From: Lactobacillus intestinalis
GTDB lineage: Bacteria > Bacillota > Bacilli > Lactobacillales > Lactobacillaceae
Assembly: GCF_024397795.1 (NCBI RefSeq)
Contig: NZ_CP072985.1
Coordinates: forward strand, 124,001 to 188,000
DNA: 64,000 nucleotides
Direction of reading: 5' to 3'
Program-made: the position numbers and the translations under genes
In this document: positions 34,214 to 42,385 of the stretch, one piece after another
Numbering within the stretch: position 1 is the first letter of the stretch
How the letters are laid out: each line of letters opens with the position of its first letter
Notes under the pieces: generated by a model
Database searches by the model: none
Told to the model about the DNA's origin: nothing
What the model saw: only the letters and a program-made list of their open reading frames with translations

Positions 34214-35049
34214 TCATCCAAGATGAGAAAGTAAGAAATTCTGGACATCTTCAGTACAAGAAAATAGGCTGATAGTACGTGGTGGAAAATCAATTAATTC
34301 ACTTGCTTGAAAGCGATGATCATTAGTTGTAAGTATTTTTGCCATTTGCAAGGGTAACATCGTCTGATAATCAGAATTAGCAATTACTTCTAAAAGGGTG
34401 TTAGTGTGACCAATTTGCTTAAGATCGTCAGAAAAATCAAAGATATTAAGTAATTGCTGGCTGACGGGACAATAACGCGACGCAATTAACAATTTGGAAG
34501 AAGTAATTTGTTTTAAAGAAAAGGCTGAAGGAAGAGCAGACTGGCTAGAAACTAAGGCAAATCCTTCTTGAAATAGTTTGTTTTCCAAAAATTCGCCCTC
34601 AATATCTGATTGGTTTTCCTCGTTAATGATGATGGTGTCAAGCTGACCGTCGTTGAAATACTTAACTAAATCAATCCCTTTAACAGAAATTTGGAGGTGT
34701 TTGATATCATTGAGATGTTGAGCGATAAAGTTAGAATAGTGATAGGCAGCAATATTGTCCAAGATGCCGATGCGTAGCAGTTCCCAGTTGATTTGAGGAG
34801 TAAGGCTGAGACTTTTTAGGTCATCCAGAAGGTACTGAGATTTATTTTTTAAGTTAAGACCAGCTGTTGTAAGCTCGACACCTTGGCTGTTGCGAGTAAA
34901 AAATTGTTGATGGAAGATTTTCTCTAATTGACGAATTTTTTACTAACGGTAGAAGGATCCAGGTAAAGATAATTACCTGCACGACTAAAACTATGGAACT
35001 GACTGACAGCGATAAAGATTTTGATGAGTTCAATATTAAGATTATTCAT
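34214..35049 (-). pseudogene. LysR family regulator disrupted by a frameshift
   Basis: ATG at 35049 with AGAGGT upstream encodes a LysR HTH (MNNLNIELIKIFIAVSQFHSFSRAGNYLYLDPSTVSKK) and then stops at 34925. Shifting frame at the A-run near 34940 continues IRQLEKIFHQQFFTRNSQGVELTTAGLNLKNKSQYLLDDL and joins the open frame 34762-34214, the substrate-binding half (IDLVKYFNDGQLDTIIINEE...). One missing A restores the whole gene. It most likely controlled the adjacent MFS transporter. The rest of the frame is intact, so the lesion may be recent. Confidence 0.82.
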
Positions 35050-35079
35050 TGTTACCTCTTTTAGATAAGGAGTTTTAAT

Positions 35080-35703
35080 ATGGGAAAAATTAATCAATTT
35101 ACAAAATGGGCACAAGATTTGCAAAGTATTGCCCAAGCTGGCTTGCATTATGGCAAAGATGTTTTTGATCGTGAGCGTTATGAAGAAGTAAGGAGAATCG
35201 CCGGCGAAATGATGCAAGCCAAAACTGGTCTTCCGCAAGAGCAAATAGAGACTCTGTTTTTAGGGGATGAAGGATATCAAACTCCAAAAATTGAAACGCG
35301 CGCAGTAATTGTAAAAGATGACAAAATTTTGCTTGTTCGCGAAAAAATGGCCCAGGAATGGTCACTTCCCGGGGGTTGGAATGACTATGATCAAACTGTA
35401 GCCCAGAATTGCGTTAAAGAAGCTCGAGAAGAATCTGGCCGAATTGTCAAGCCGATAAAATTGATTGCTGTTCAAGATCGAAATCATCACAATAAACCTA
35501 TTTTGGCGACAAACGTTACGAAATTGTTCTTTTTGTGTGAGGAACTAGGTGGGGAATTTGTACCTAATGATGAAACTGATGCTTGTGATTACTTTAGTTT
35601 AGATAATTTACCGAAGTTGTCAATTGACAGAAATACTAAAGAGCAAATTGCGATGTGTTTGGCAGCAGCTAAAGGTCCTAATTGGAAAACTAAGTTTGAA
35701 TAA
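35080..35703 (+). CDS. NUDIX hydrolase with N-terminal helper domain
   Basis: 207 residues. Residues about 1-65 form the helical Nudix N-terminal domain; 72-195 the Nudix fold. The Nudix box reads LPGGWNDYDQTVAQNCVKEAREESGRI (about 95-120): the catalytic EARE-E core is kept but the first glutamate of the consensus is glutamine and the REU arginine is lysine. Such proteins hydrolyse ADP-ribose, NADH or nucleotide sugars. GGAG eight bases ahead supports the ATG. Only 30 bases separate it from the divergent LysR start, so its promoter must lie inside the regulator gene. Confidence 0.85.
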   Translation: MGKINQFTKWAQDLQSIAQAGLHYGKDVFDRERYEEVRRIAGEMMQAKTGLPQEQIETLFLGDEGYQTPKIETRAVIVKDDKILLVREKMAQEWSLPGGWNDYDQTVAQNCVKEAREESGRIVKPIKLIAVQDRNHHNKPILATNVTKLFFLCEELGGEFVPNDETDACDYFSLDNLPKLSIDRNTKEQIAMCLAAAKGPNWKTKFE

Positions 35704-35713
35704 ATGTAAAAGG

Positions 35714-35782
35714 GGTGTACTAGATAATGTCATGGTGGCTGGAAATCCTGCTAAAGTTGTAAAAAAGTTGGATAAAGAGTAG
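35714..35782 (+). pseudogene. C-terminal scrap of a hexapeptide-repeat acetyltransferase
   Basis: Reads GVLDNVMVAGNPAKVVKKLDKE then TAG. VxAGNPAKVVKKL is the hallmark tail of maltose/galactoside O-acetyltransferases. Everything upstream of it is gone and it now follows the Nudix stop directly. Confidence 0.8.
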
Positions 35783-35849
35783 GAAGGTGTTTTTCTTGAC
35801 TGCTAACTTATGTCAATTTTTATAATGAAGATAAAAGGAGTGAAATATT

Positions 35850-36713
35850 ATGTTAGAAAAAACTATTCGACTTGTAATTCCAGATTGGCAAGCAGGAGAT
35901 AACCCTGTTTATGAATTGGGGGCTAAAGTATTAAAAGCTATTGCCCCTGAAAATAAAAATCAAAAGACGATTACAGTAAAAACAGTCCATAGCACTAAAC
36001 CTCAAAAAATGGAAAATGGGGTTAAGGGACAATCCGCAATTTTGAAAAATCTTCAAAATACTAAAGAGGTTATTTTAAAAGAAAAGCCTGACAGCATTAT
36101 TACTTTTGGCGGAAATTGTTTGGTTTCGCAACAACCGATTAGCTATCTGAATGGAATTTATGGCGAAAAGATGGGTGTAATTTGGATTGATGCGCATCCA
36201 GACATTTCAACACCCGATGTTTATTACAATGAACATGCGATGGTGGTGGGAAATTTGCTTCATTGCGGTGATTCGGTCATTCAAAAAGAAGTGGATCATC
36301 CTTTAAAGCCTAATCAAATTTACTATGCAGGCTTGCAAGAAGTAACACCAGCCGAAAAGGATCTCTTGAGTCAAGCTGGCGTAGAGTACAAAATCGAAGA
36401 GTCTCATGAATTGGATCCGGCTGAAGTCAGAAAATGGATTAAAAAGAACAATTTCGAATATCTTTATATTCACTTAGATGTTGACGTGATGGATCCTAGC
36501 CCATCAGTCTTTTATGCAACTTATTTCAATAATCCAGAGCTAAAGAAAATTCCAGAAAATGCGGCTAAAGGAAAAATTGAACGAGAAGCTATATGGCGCT
36601 ATATTGGTGACCTTAGCAACGAGTTTGATTTGGCTGGTTTTACTATTGCGGAATACCTTCCATGGAGTGCGAAACAGATGCTAGATTTGATGAAAATGAC
36701 GAGTATTTTTTAA
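35850..36713 (+). CDS. Arginase/agmatinase family protein with altered metal site
   Basis: 287 residues, ureohydrolase fold. Metal ligands in IDAHPD (D114, H116, D118) and HLDVDVMDP (D210, D212) are present, but the first motif GGDH is GGNC (87-90), putting Cys90 where the first Mn histidine should be. WSAKQMLDLMKMTSIF ends the chain. The family includes arginases, agmatinases and formiminoglutamases; the loss of a ligand makes the substrate unclear, and a mononuclear or Cys-ligated metal site is possible. AAAAGGAGTG precedes the ATG and it stands alone. Confidence 0.82.
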   Translation: MLEKTIRLVIPDWQAGDNPVYELGAKVLKAIAPENKNQKTITVKTVHSTKPQKMENGVKGQSAILKNLQNTKEVILKEKPDSIITFGGNCLVSQQPISYLNGIYGEKMGVIWIDAHPDISTPDVYYNEHAMVVGNLLHCGDSVIQKEVDHPLKPNQIYYAGLQEVTPAEKDLLSQAGVEYKIEESHELDPAEVRKWIKKNNFEYLYIHLDVDVMDPSPSVFYATYFNNPELKKIPENAAKGKIEREAIWRYIGDLSNEFDLAGFTIAEYLPWSAKQMLDLMKMTSIF

Positions 36714-36733
36714 CAATTGATTTCTTTTAGTTT

Positions 36734-36845
36734 GTGAACGTCTTATAATTTAAGTGAGATTACTGAAAAGGAGATCAGTTATAGTTTAAGGGATAATCAA
36801 TTTCATGATTATAGTTTTTGAGCTTGCCATACCTTAAATCATAAT
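36734..36845 (+). promoter_or_regulatory. Structured leader ahead of the 49-residue gene
   Basis: TATAAT near 36744-36749 is followed by nested inverted repeats: TTTAAGG/CCTTAAA as outer arms (about 36785-36841) and ATAATC/GATTAT as inner arms (about 36792-36812). This folds as a hairpin-on-stem element of unknown role; a small RNA or mRNA leader. Confidence 0.3.
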
Positions 36846-36852
36846 AATAAAA

Positions 36853-37002
36853 ATGAATACTCTAGAGATTGTTTCATTAATTATATTAGTCATTTTAATT
36901 AGTTTTTGGTTCTATTATCATGAGCGCTTATTAAAAGCTAAAAAAGAAAATGAGAGATTAGTAAAGAAAGCACAAAAATTACAAGATAATAGCAATGACT
37001 AA
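36853..37002 (+). CDS. 49-residue small membrane protein
   Basis: One TM helix near the N-terminus (LEIVSLIILVILISFWFYYH, about 4-23), then a basic coiled-coil-like tail (LLKAKKENERLVKKAQKLQDNSND). No good ribosome site is visible, so expression rests on weak evidence; a strong terminator follows 26 bases after the stop, which supports a short transcript. The protein is reminiscent of small stress or septum accessory proteins but I cannot assign a family. Confidence 0.45.
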   Translation: MNTLEIVSLIILVILISFWFYYHERLLKAKKENERLVKKAQKLQDNSND

Positions 37003-37027
37003 TTGTAAAATTTTGAGATAAAAACAG

Positions 37028-37063
37028 AAAAAACATTCATGACACGATGCATGAATGTTTTTT
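37028..37063 (+). terminator. Rho-independent terminator
   Basis: AAAACATTCATG pairs with CATGAATGTTTT and a six-T run follows. Confidence 0.88.
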
Positions 37064-37064
37064 A

Positions 37065-37180
37065 CTATTTCAGTGTTTTTAAGTTAATAATGAACGAGAT
37101 CATATCCCCATGATACTCGACCTTGATTTTTCCTTTAAAAGTATGTACTAAGTCACGCGCCATAGAAAGACCAATGTACC
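37065..37180 (-). pseudogene. Histidine kinase 3' fragment
   Basis: On the minus strand, a frame shifted relative to the alarmone synthetase reads IGLSMARDLVHTFKGKIKVEYHGDMISFIINLKTLK then TAG. GLSMARDLV...GKI is the G2 box and end of a HATPase_c kinase domain. It is joined without a gap to the truncated synthetase gene, so a deletion fused the two. Confidence 0.75.
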
Positions 37181-37585
37181 ATCAACATCTAGTTTTTCTA
37201 CTGTCTTAGCTAAAATTAGATGGTAGGAGCGATAGCCATTTGCTTTAGCATTAGTAATGTAGTCTTTTTTCTTAATTATTTGAATGTCTGACATCTGTTT
37301 TAGCGAGTTGATACAAGTATAAATGTCATCGATAAAATTGCAGACAATTCGAATGCCGATACTATCGCGATTTTCTCTTAAGGCAGAATAAGGCGTCAAG
37401 GGTAAATTTTTCTTTTGACACTTTTGCTTCATACTATCTTGCGATTTAATTCGACCATTTAAGTGTTCAAATAGACTTTCATGATGCTGATTTTGATAAT
37501 CAGAATTTAAGTCATTGATCCCTGTCATTAAGTCATCTAGTATTTCGTGTAGTGTAGGTTCGAAATCTCCGTAAATATTCAACAT
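37148..37585 (-). pseudogene. Truncated small alarmone (ppGpp) synthetase
   Basis: 145 residues with RelA/SpoT synthetase features: HLNGRIKSQDSMKQKCQKKNLP, DSIGIRIVCNFIDDIYTC and KKKDYITNAKANGYRSYHLILAK, the GTP/ATP site. The chain breaks at DVDGTLVF|LWRVT, before the VEIQIRT region and the glutamate needed for catalysis. The sequence then continues as the end of a histidine kinase in another frame. The truncated product lacks the last part of the active site and is probably inactive. Confidence 0.78.
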
Positions 37586-37639
37586 TAATCACCCTTTTCT
37601 ATGGTATTTAATTATAAAAGGAAGAATTAGAAAAAAGTG

Positions 37640-38764
37640 TTAAGTAAAAGAAATTTTTCTAAAAAGTATGCTTTTAGTTTTAGTCCAAATTTGATGGATT
37701 AAGTAAGCTGAAGCAAAGGATAGTATCCATGTACTGGACCATAGGAAAATTAATGTGAGAAAGGGATGGATATAAGCAGTTGATTGTAAATGGAGAATTT
37801 GCCAAAGTAATTCGCTCCAAAATACATTTGATAAATAAGCGCGATAAGCGTATGTCGCTAAGAAATGAAAGATATGTAATTCTTTGATTTTGTGGTTTTT
37901 TACTTGAAAGAGGCAAAAAGCGCTAATTAAGGCAATAACTGCTAAACAATAAAAAGTCATAGATGGTTTATAATAAGGAGCATTATTAAAATTAACAGGA
38001 TGGCCAAAAGATTGAAATTCGAGATTTGTCCAGATAAAGCAACTCGCAAATAGCAGTGCAAAAACACTGCAAAATTTTGTAAAAAATGAATTTACATATG
38101 TGTGAAATTTCCAAGCGAGCATCCCGTATACACCATATATGAAGAATGAAATAAAGATGCGATCTAATAAATACCAATCTTTAGCGTGAATTCCGTGAAA
38201 GACATAATAATCATAAAATAAAAGCCAGCCAAAATAGATAATAAAAGTGAAAATTGCTACCTTAATTCCGCGCTTAGGGCTAGTCATGGCTTGACTTAGC
38301 TGCCAAAAGAGTGGCATTAAAATAATGAATTGGAGCATCATTGTGTTGTACCAAAGATGGGGAGCGGCATTACCATTAATGAATTGCCAGCAGAACGACG
38401 TGAAATTATAGTAATGATTTACTTGTTGCAAATTCGGCATAATTAATAAATAAATCAAGGTCCACCAAATAGTTGGTACAAAGAGATTCTTCCAGCTACT
38501 TTGATAGTAAAGTTTAGGATTGAATGTGCATTTTAGGTCATGGATTCGAATAGTTGTGTAGAGGATGCCAAAGATAAAAGCTGGGGCAGTGTATTTGACC
38601 AAATTATATAAAAGTCCAAATATATCTTGAATTGGATTGGGTTCTTTAGGCGTCATGATCATTGCCATGATGGGTTGGGACATTACAGCTGTGCAGGCAA
38701 AAACTTTTAGATAATCACCAATATCGGCAATTTTGAAACTAGAATAGTTATATTTTTCCATATA
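37640..38764 (-). CDS. Acyltransferase 3 family membrane protein
   Basis: 374 residues from the ATG at 38764, preceded by GGAGGAT at 5 bases. The frame to 38869 runs through the downstream promoter region and is rejected. About ten membrane helices; NYSSFKIADIGDYLKVFACTAVMSQPIM at the N-terminus replaces the usual R/K-x-x-x-H start, and WYNTMMLQFIILMPLFW is typical of the family. Members O-acylate cell-wall sugars, teichoic acids or exopolysaccharides. The usual catalytic His of AT3 was not seen near the N-terminus, so activity is uncertain. Confidence 0.7.
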   Translation of the reverse strand, partial: YMEKYNYSSFKIADIGDYLKVFACTAVMSQPIMAMIMTPKEPNPIQDIFGLLYNLVKYTAPAFIFGILYTTIRIHDLKCTFNPKLYYQSSWKNLFVPTIWWTLIYLLIMPNLQQVNHYYNFTSFCWQFINGNAAPHLWYNTMMLQFIILMPLFWQLSQAMTSPKRGIKVAIFTFIIYFGWLLFYDYYVFHGIHAKDWYLLDRIFISFFIYGVYGMLAWKFHTYVNSFFTKFCSVFALLFASCFIWTNLEFQSFGHPVNFNNAPYYKPSMTFYCLAVIALISAFCLFQVKNHKIKELHIFHFLATYAYRAYLSNVFWSELLWQILHLQSTAYIHPFLTLIFLWSSTWILSFASAYLIHQIWTKTKSILFRKISFT

Positions 38765-38833
38765 ATCCTCCAAAGTGTTTTTCTGAAGAAAATTGTAACA
38801 CGCTTTCAATAAGGAAAATAAAAACAGATCAGG

Positions 38834-39194
38834 TATAATAAAAAGAATATAAGATAGAAGGACTTTCAAGTTTTAGTTGACGCACTTACTACGATCCTGT
38901 ATATTTATTAACAACAATAATTTCACACACTATGAGTAGAAGAGTAGCTTGCAGCTAGTTTAATTCAGCGAGCCTGGCGTAGTGAAAGCAGGTTTAAATT
39001 TGTGTAGGTGAAAGTAATCTATGAGTGACTAAGGCGACCAGGAGGAAGTTTTAGACGGGAGTGCCCGTTACTGCACCAGCGTATCTGAGTTTTCACGTAC
39101 GCGTAAGGCATTATTAGTGATAATAATGTAAATAAAAGGTGGTATCACGCAAAGGGCGTCCTTTAGGCAATTCGCTTAAGGGATGCCTTTTTTC
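38834..39194 (+). promoter_or_regulatory. T-box leader (branched-chain amino acid) of brnQ1
   Basis: TATAAT at 38834-38839 drives a leader of about 300 bases. Stem I has GAGTAG and AGCGAG elements (about 38933-38983) and a specifier region GTGAAAGTAATCTATGAGTG, where ATC (39017-39019, Ile) is the best codon and GTA (Val) the alternative. The T-box is AAGGTGGTATCACGC at about 39136-39150, with T for the usual C in ACCACG. A terminator at 39155-39193 pairs GTCCTTTA with TAAGGGA and ends in T7. Uncharged tRNA would favour antitermination and transport. Confidence 0.9.
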
Positions 39195-39224
39195 ATGGTG
39201 AAAAAACGGGAAGGGATAGAAATA

Positions 39225-40586
39225 ATGAAAAAATCGAAATCGTTTCGACAAACATTAGTTATTGCATCATTGATTTTTGGAATGTTATTTGGGGCTGGGA
39301 ATTTGATTTTTCCAGTACATCTCGGTCAATTAGCGGGTAAAAATTGGCTCGCAGCGAGTAATGGCTTTTTAATTTCGAGTGTGCTTTTACCGTTAATGGC
39401 GTTGATAGCGATTAGTATTACCCATTCACAAGGTGTTTTTGATTTGGCTAAACCTGTTGGATCAAAGTATGCTCTCGTTTTTCTAGTGTTAATTCATATT
39501 ACTCTTGGACCGCTTCTAGCAACTCCTAGAACAGCAACTGTGCCCTATACAATTGGAATTGCACCATTTTTACCAGCAAATTTAGATAAAGTAGGTCTAG
39601 TCATCTTTTCAGCAATATTTTTTGGGATTGTATATGGTTTGTCAGCGACAGAAGCTAAGGTTACTGATTTAATTGGGAAAATCTTGAATCCGATATTCCT
39701 TGTTCTCTTATTTTTGATTTTCTTCTTGGCTTTCTTAAATCCAATGGGAGCTGCGAAAACTGCTCCGGTGACCAGTGCATATACGACAAATGCTTTTACG
39801 AATAGCTTTTTACAAGGCTATAATACTATGGATTGTTTGGCTGCTTTGGTCTTCGGTATCACAGTAATTACGGCCATTCGTGAGATGGGCTTTAAACAAG
39901 AAAAAGAAGTTGCGATGACTACCGTTAAAAGTGGTCTCGTGGGTATTTTGGGGATTGCGGTGATTTACATTTGCTTAATTTGGTTAGGTGCAACAAGTTT
40001 GCATGACTTTAAATTAAGTTCAAATGGGGGAACAGCATTATCTCAAATATTCCATCGTTATTTAGGTATTGGAGGGGATGCACTAATTGCTGTTTTAACT
40101 ACTTTGACTTGTATTACAACAGCAATGGGATTAGTAGTGGCATTTGCGCAAGATTTTCATCAACGCTTTTCTAAAATTTCTTATAAAACATTTTTAGCAA
40201 TTAATTGTTTCCTTTCATTCGTAATTGCTAATTTGGGATTAGATATGATTATAAGTTGGTCAAAGCCAGTTTTGATGCTTCTATATCCATTAGCAATTTC
40301 ATTGGTTATCTTGGGCATTCTTTCACCTTTATTCAAAAATGATCCAATTGTTTATAGAGTAACCACTGCATTGACGTTGATTCCGGCGATTTTTGATATG
40401 ATTAATGCATTGCCAGATGGATTGCGGTCAACTGCTTTTATTCAAGAAATTTTGACTTATGCTCAACATTACTTGCCGATGTTTGATATTGGCTTTAGTT
40501 GGGTAAGTTTCAGCTTAATAGGATTGATTGTTGGATTGGGAATTCATTTCTTGAGAAGACAGAATTCTGCAGTAGTAGAGGAATAG
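39225..40586 (+). CDS. brnQ: Branched-chain amino acid permease, BrnQ/LIV-II family (copy 1)
   Basis: 453 residues from the ATG at 39225, supported by AAGGGATAG; the ATG at 39183 lies inside the terminator and is rejected. About 12 helices; N-terminal SLIFGMLFGAGNLIFPVHLGQLAG and TPRTATVPY are BrnQ signatures. It imports Ile, Leu and Val with Na+ or H+. Very similar to the second copy at 52604. Controlled by the T-box directly upstream. Confidence 0.93.
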   Translation: MKKSKSFRQTLVIASLIFGMLFGAGNLIFPVHLGQLAGKNWLAASNGFLISSVLLPLMALIAISITHSQGVFDLAKPVGSKYALVFLVLIHITLGPLLATPRTATVPYTIGIAPFLPANLDKVGLVIFSAIFFGIVYGLSATEAKVTDLIGKILNPIFLVLLFLIFFLAFLNPMGAAKTAPVTSAYTTNAFTNSFLQGYNTMDCLAALVFGITVITAIREMGFKQEKEVAMTTVKSGLVGILGIAVIYICLIWLGATSLHDFKLSSNGGTALSQIFHRYLGIGGDALIAVLTTLTCITTAMGLVVAFAQDFHQRFSKISYKTFLAINCFLSFVIANLGLDMIISWSKPVLMLLYPLAISLVILGILSPLFKNDPIVYRVTTALTLIPAIFDMINALPDGLRSTAFIQEILTYAQHYLPMFDIGFSWVSFSLIGLIVGLGIHFLRRQNSAVVEE

Positions 40587-40616
40587 TTGCACCAAATTCC
40601 ATAAATAACATCTACA

Positions 40617-40646
40617 CAAAAAGACGAGGGAATCCTCGCCTTTTTT
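40617..40646. terminator. Bidirectional terminator between brnQ1 and the NEAT-SLAP gene
   Basis: AAAAAGaCGAGG pairs with CCTCGcCTTTTTT around GAAT. Confidence 0.88.
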
Positions 40647-40670
40647 CATTTAAAAAATTTTTTCTATAGC

Positions 40671-41636
40671 TTAAAAGTTAGCTTTTCTAACGTAAGTATC
40701 CTTAGAAACCCGGTAGAAATCTTTACCATGTAACTTAATTACTTTACCGTAAGTTGCAACCTTAGTGTTCTTCTTAAGAAGCTTCTTGCTTGCGCGCTTG
40801 CCGGCTTTGGTGTAAGTGTAAGCATTCTTCTTCAAAGTGCGCTTAGTGCCGTCAATGTTAACAGTTCTGATGAAGCTGTTTTTACCAATTTGGTAGTAAC
40901 GCTTGCCTTTGATAGTCTTAGTACCTAAAACCTTAACGGTGGCACCGAGCTTGATAGTCTTTTTGCCAACACGCTTGCCTGATTTGTTATAAACGTAAGC
41001 ATTAGCCATGACAACTTTCTTGCTGCCCTTGGTATTAGTAGTATCAGTGTCAGTCTTTTCTTCGTCAGTTTTATCAGTGGTATCAGTAGTTTGATTATCT
41101 TTGTTTTCAGTTTGGCTGTCCTTATTTTCTTCAGTAGATAATTTGCCTAAAGTAACGTCAGCTTTTTCTGACATTGTTTGGCCCATTACATTGAGGGTGA
41201 ATTCAATGCTGCCTTTACCTTCTTTATAAGCGGAAGCTGGAAAGACAAGATCGAAGCTTGAACCGTCAGTAGCAACGTTTTCTTTTGTGCCTTCAGCGCC
41301 GTTCAAGGTAACAGATTCAATCATCTTTGAAATGTCTTGGCCTTTAGTCATTGGTGACTTAGAACCATCAACGTGAAGGCTTAAACCAGTAACTTTGCCA
41401 TCCTTAGTAGTAACTGTTGCGCTGTCGCCAAAAAATTGGGCAGCTTCAGATGGGGTAGTCGTGCCTGCTTTAGTAACGGAAAGGGAAACAGTTTGCTTTT
41501 GATCTTGGGTGCTGATTACCATTACATCGTTAGTGGTATCATCTGCTGCAAAAGCAGGTACAGCAGTGGCAGTAGTAGTAATACCAGCTGCAGTTAAAGA
41601 CAAGGCAGCTAAAATGACTTTAGTACTTTTTTTCAT
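40671..41636 (-). CDS. Secreted NEAT-domain protein with two C-terminal SLAP anchors
   Basis: 321 residues. Signal peptide (cleavage near AFA-AD, residue 31); NEAT-like domain at about 46-166 (TVSLSVTKAGTTTPSEAAQFFGDSATV...GSKSPMTKG..ISKMIESVTLNG...SSFDLVFPASAY...IEFTLNVMG); Asp/Thr-rich linker (168-205); SLAP domains at about 207-260 and 266-321 (AYVYNKSGKRVGKKTIKLG..., AYTYTKAGKRASKKLLKKN...). NEAT domains bind haem in Isd systems; SLAP domains bind wall polymers in S-layer lactobacilli. It is divergent from the haem-type importer operon and likely feeds it. The Tyr-x3-Tyr haem site is not seen. Confidence 0.82.
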   Translation of the reverse strand: MKKSTKVILAALSLTAAGITTTATAVPAFAADDTTNDVMVISTQDQKQTVSLSVTKAGTTTPSEAAQFFGDSATVTTKDGKVTGLSLHVDGSKSPMTKGQDISKMIESVTLNGAEGTKENVATDGSSFDLVFPASAYKEGKGSIEFTLNVMGQTMSEKADVTLGKLSTEENKDSQTENKDNQTTDTTDKTDEEKTDTDTTNTKGSKKVVMANAYVYNKSGKRVGKKTIKLGATVKVLGTKTIKGKRYYQIGKNSFIRTVNIDGTKRTLKKNAYTYTKAGKRASKKLLKKNTKVATYGKVIKLHGKDFYRVSKDTYVRKANF

Positions 41637-41678
41637 GGAATTAACTCCTAACTATTTGAATAAATATATTACTTTTAT

Positions 41679-41786
41679 ATTATAGTTCAAAAAAGTAAAG
41701 CGGTTACGTTATTTTTTATTTTATATAAATAACAGCTTTTTTAAACTTGTAACCGTTTGCTTTAGTTGGTATAAAAATTTTATAAT
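41679..41786. promoter_or_regulatory. Divergent promoters with two inverted operator-like sites
   Basis: Minus-strand TATAAT (41684-41679) and plus-strand TATAAT (41781-41786, with TTGCTT 18 bases upstream) drive the NEAT-SLAP gene and the importer operon. The motif GTAACCG(T/C)TT occurs once in each orientation, at 41749-41759 (plus) and 41707-41697 (minus). The first touches the plus -35 element; the second falls at the minus -35 position. This suggests one regulator acting on both units. No clear Fur-type palindrome was seen. Confidence 0.55.
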
Positions 41787-41818
41787 AGGTAAAAAAGTGG
41801 AAGAGAAGGTAAATAAGA

Positions 41819-42385
41819 ATGAATAAAAATTTTATCAAGGTTCTAGTAACAACCACCGCGGCCATTAGTCTAATGGGAATGACAGCGGATTCATCAATTA
41901 ATCAACCTCAAATTGTAAAGGCAGCCCAAGCTTCGCAAAAGAGTGTCAGCATGCTTGTTTATAAATATAGTGCTAACCACACTAGTCGACAAAAATCAAT
42001 GGCGCGTGGCTTCGTGGGTACTAAAGCTCATGTAGGAGTGAAAAATGGAAAAATCACTAAGCTGATTGTCCATGTAGATGGAAAAAATAGCCCTTTAGGA
42101 AAAGGTAAAAATGTAGAAAGTATTATTCGCAATTTAAAGATTAATGGAATTAGTGGTAAGAAAGCCAATATCACGAAGAATCATTCCAGTTTTGATTTTG
42201 TTTTTCCAGCTAAGGCTTTTCAAAATGACTCATGGAGTAAAATGAAAGTGACTATTAATTTTGGTGGCAAAATGACTGAAGATGCTTGGATCAAGTTCGG
42301 TAAAATAGGCGGGATCAAAACTGCTGCTACTCCCAAAACTAAGGCAGTTTCACATAAAAAAGTGAGTAAGAAAGCAAGCCATTAG
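41819..42385 (+). CDS. Secreted NEAT-domain protein, first part of a frameshifted tandem-NEAT gene
   Basis: 188 residues. Signal peptide, mature start near residue 37; NEAT domain about 42-163: SVSMLVYKYSANHTSRQKSMARGFVGTKAHV...KITKLIVHVDGKNSPLGKG...SFDFVFPAKAFQND...VTINFGGKMTEDAWIKFGK. The lip helix SMARGF is present, but the haem tyrosines of the eighth strand are not. It ends with a basic tail HKKVSKKASH and TAG at 42385. The next reading frame continues a second NEAT domain with no start codon of its own nearby, so the two pieces were probably one gene. GAAGAGAAGG lies before the ATG. Confidence 0.75.
   Translation: MNKNFIKVLVTTTAAISLMGMTADSSINQPQIVKAAQASQKSVSMLVYKYSANHTSRQKSMARGFVGTKAHVGVKNGKITKLIVHVDGKNSPLGKGKNVESIIRNLKINGISGKKANITKNHSSFDFVFPAKAFQNDSWSKMKVTINFGGKMTEDAWIKFGKIGGIKTAATPKTKAVSHKKVSKKASH

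Noticed and set aside
38765-38869. Longer N-terminus for the acyltransferase (start at 38869)
   Set aside because: GGAGGAT lies just before ATG 38764, and the extra region covers the start of the T-box promoter area.
39183-39224. brnQ1 start at 39183
   Set aside because: It lies inside the T-box terminator hairpin; ATG 39225 has a ribosome site.
41819-42385. Sortase-type anchor on the NEAT proteins
   Set aside because: No LPXTG, NPQTN or similar signal is present; anchoring is by TM or SLAP.
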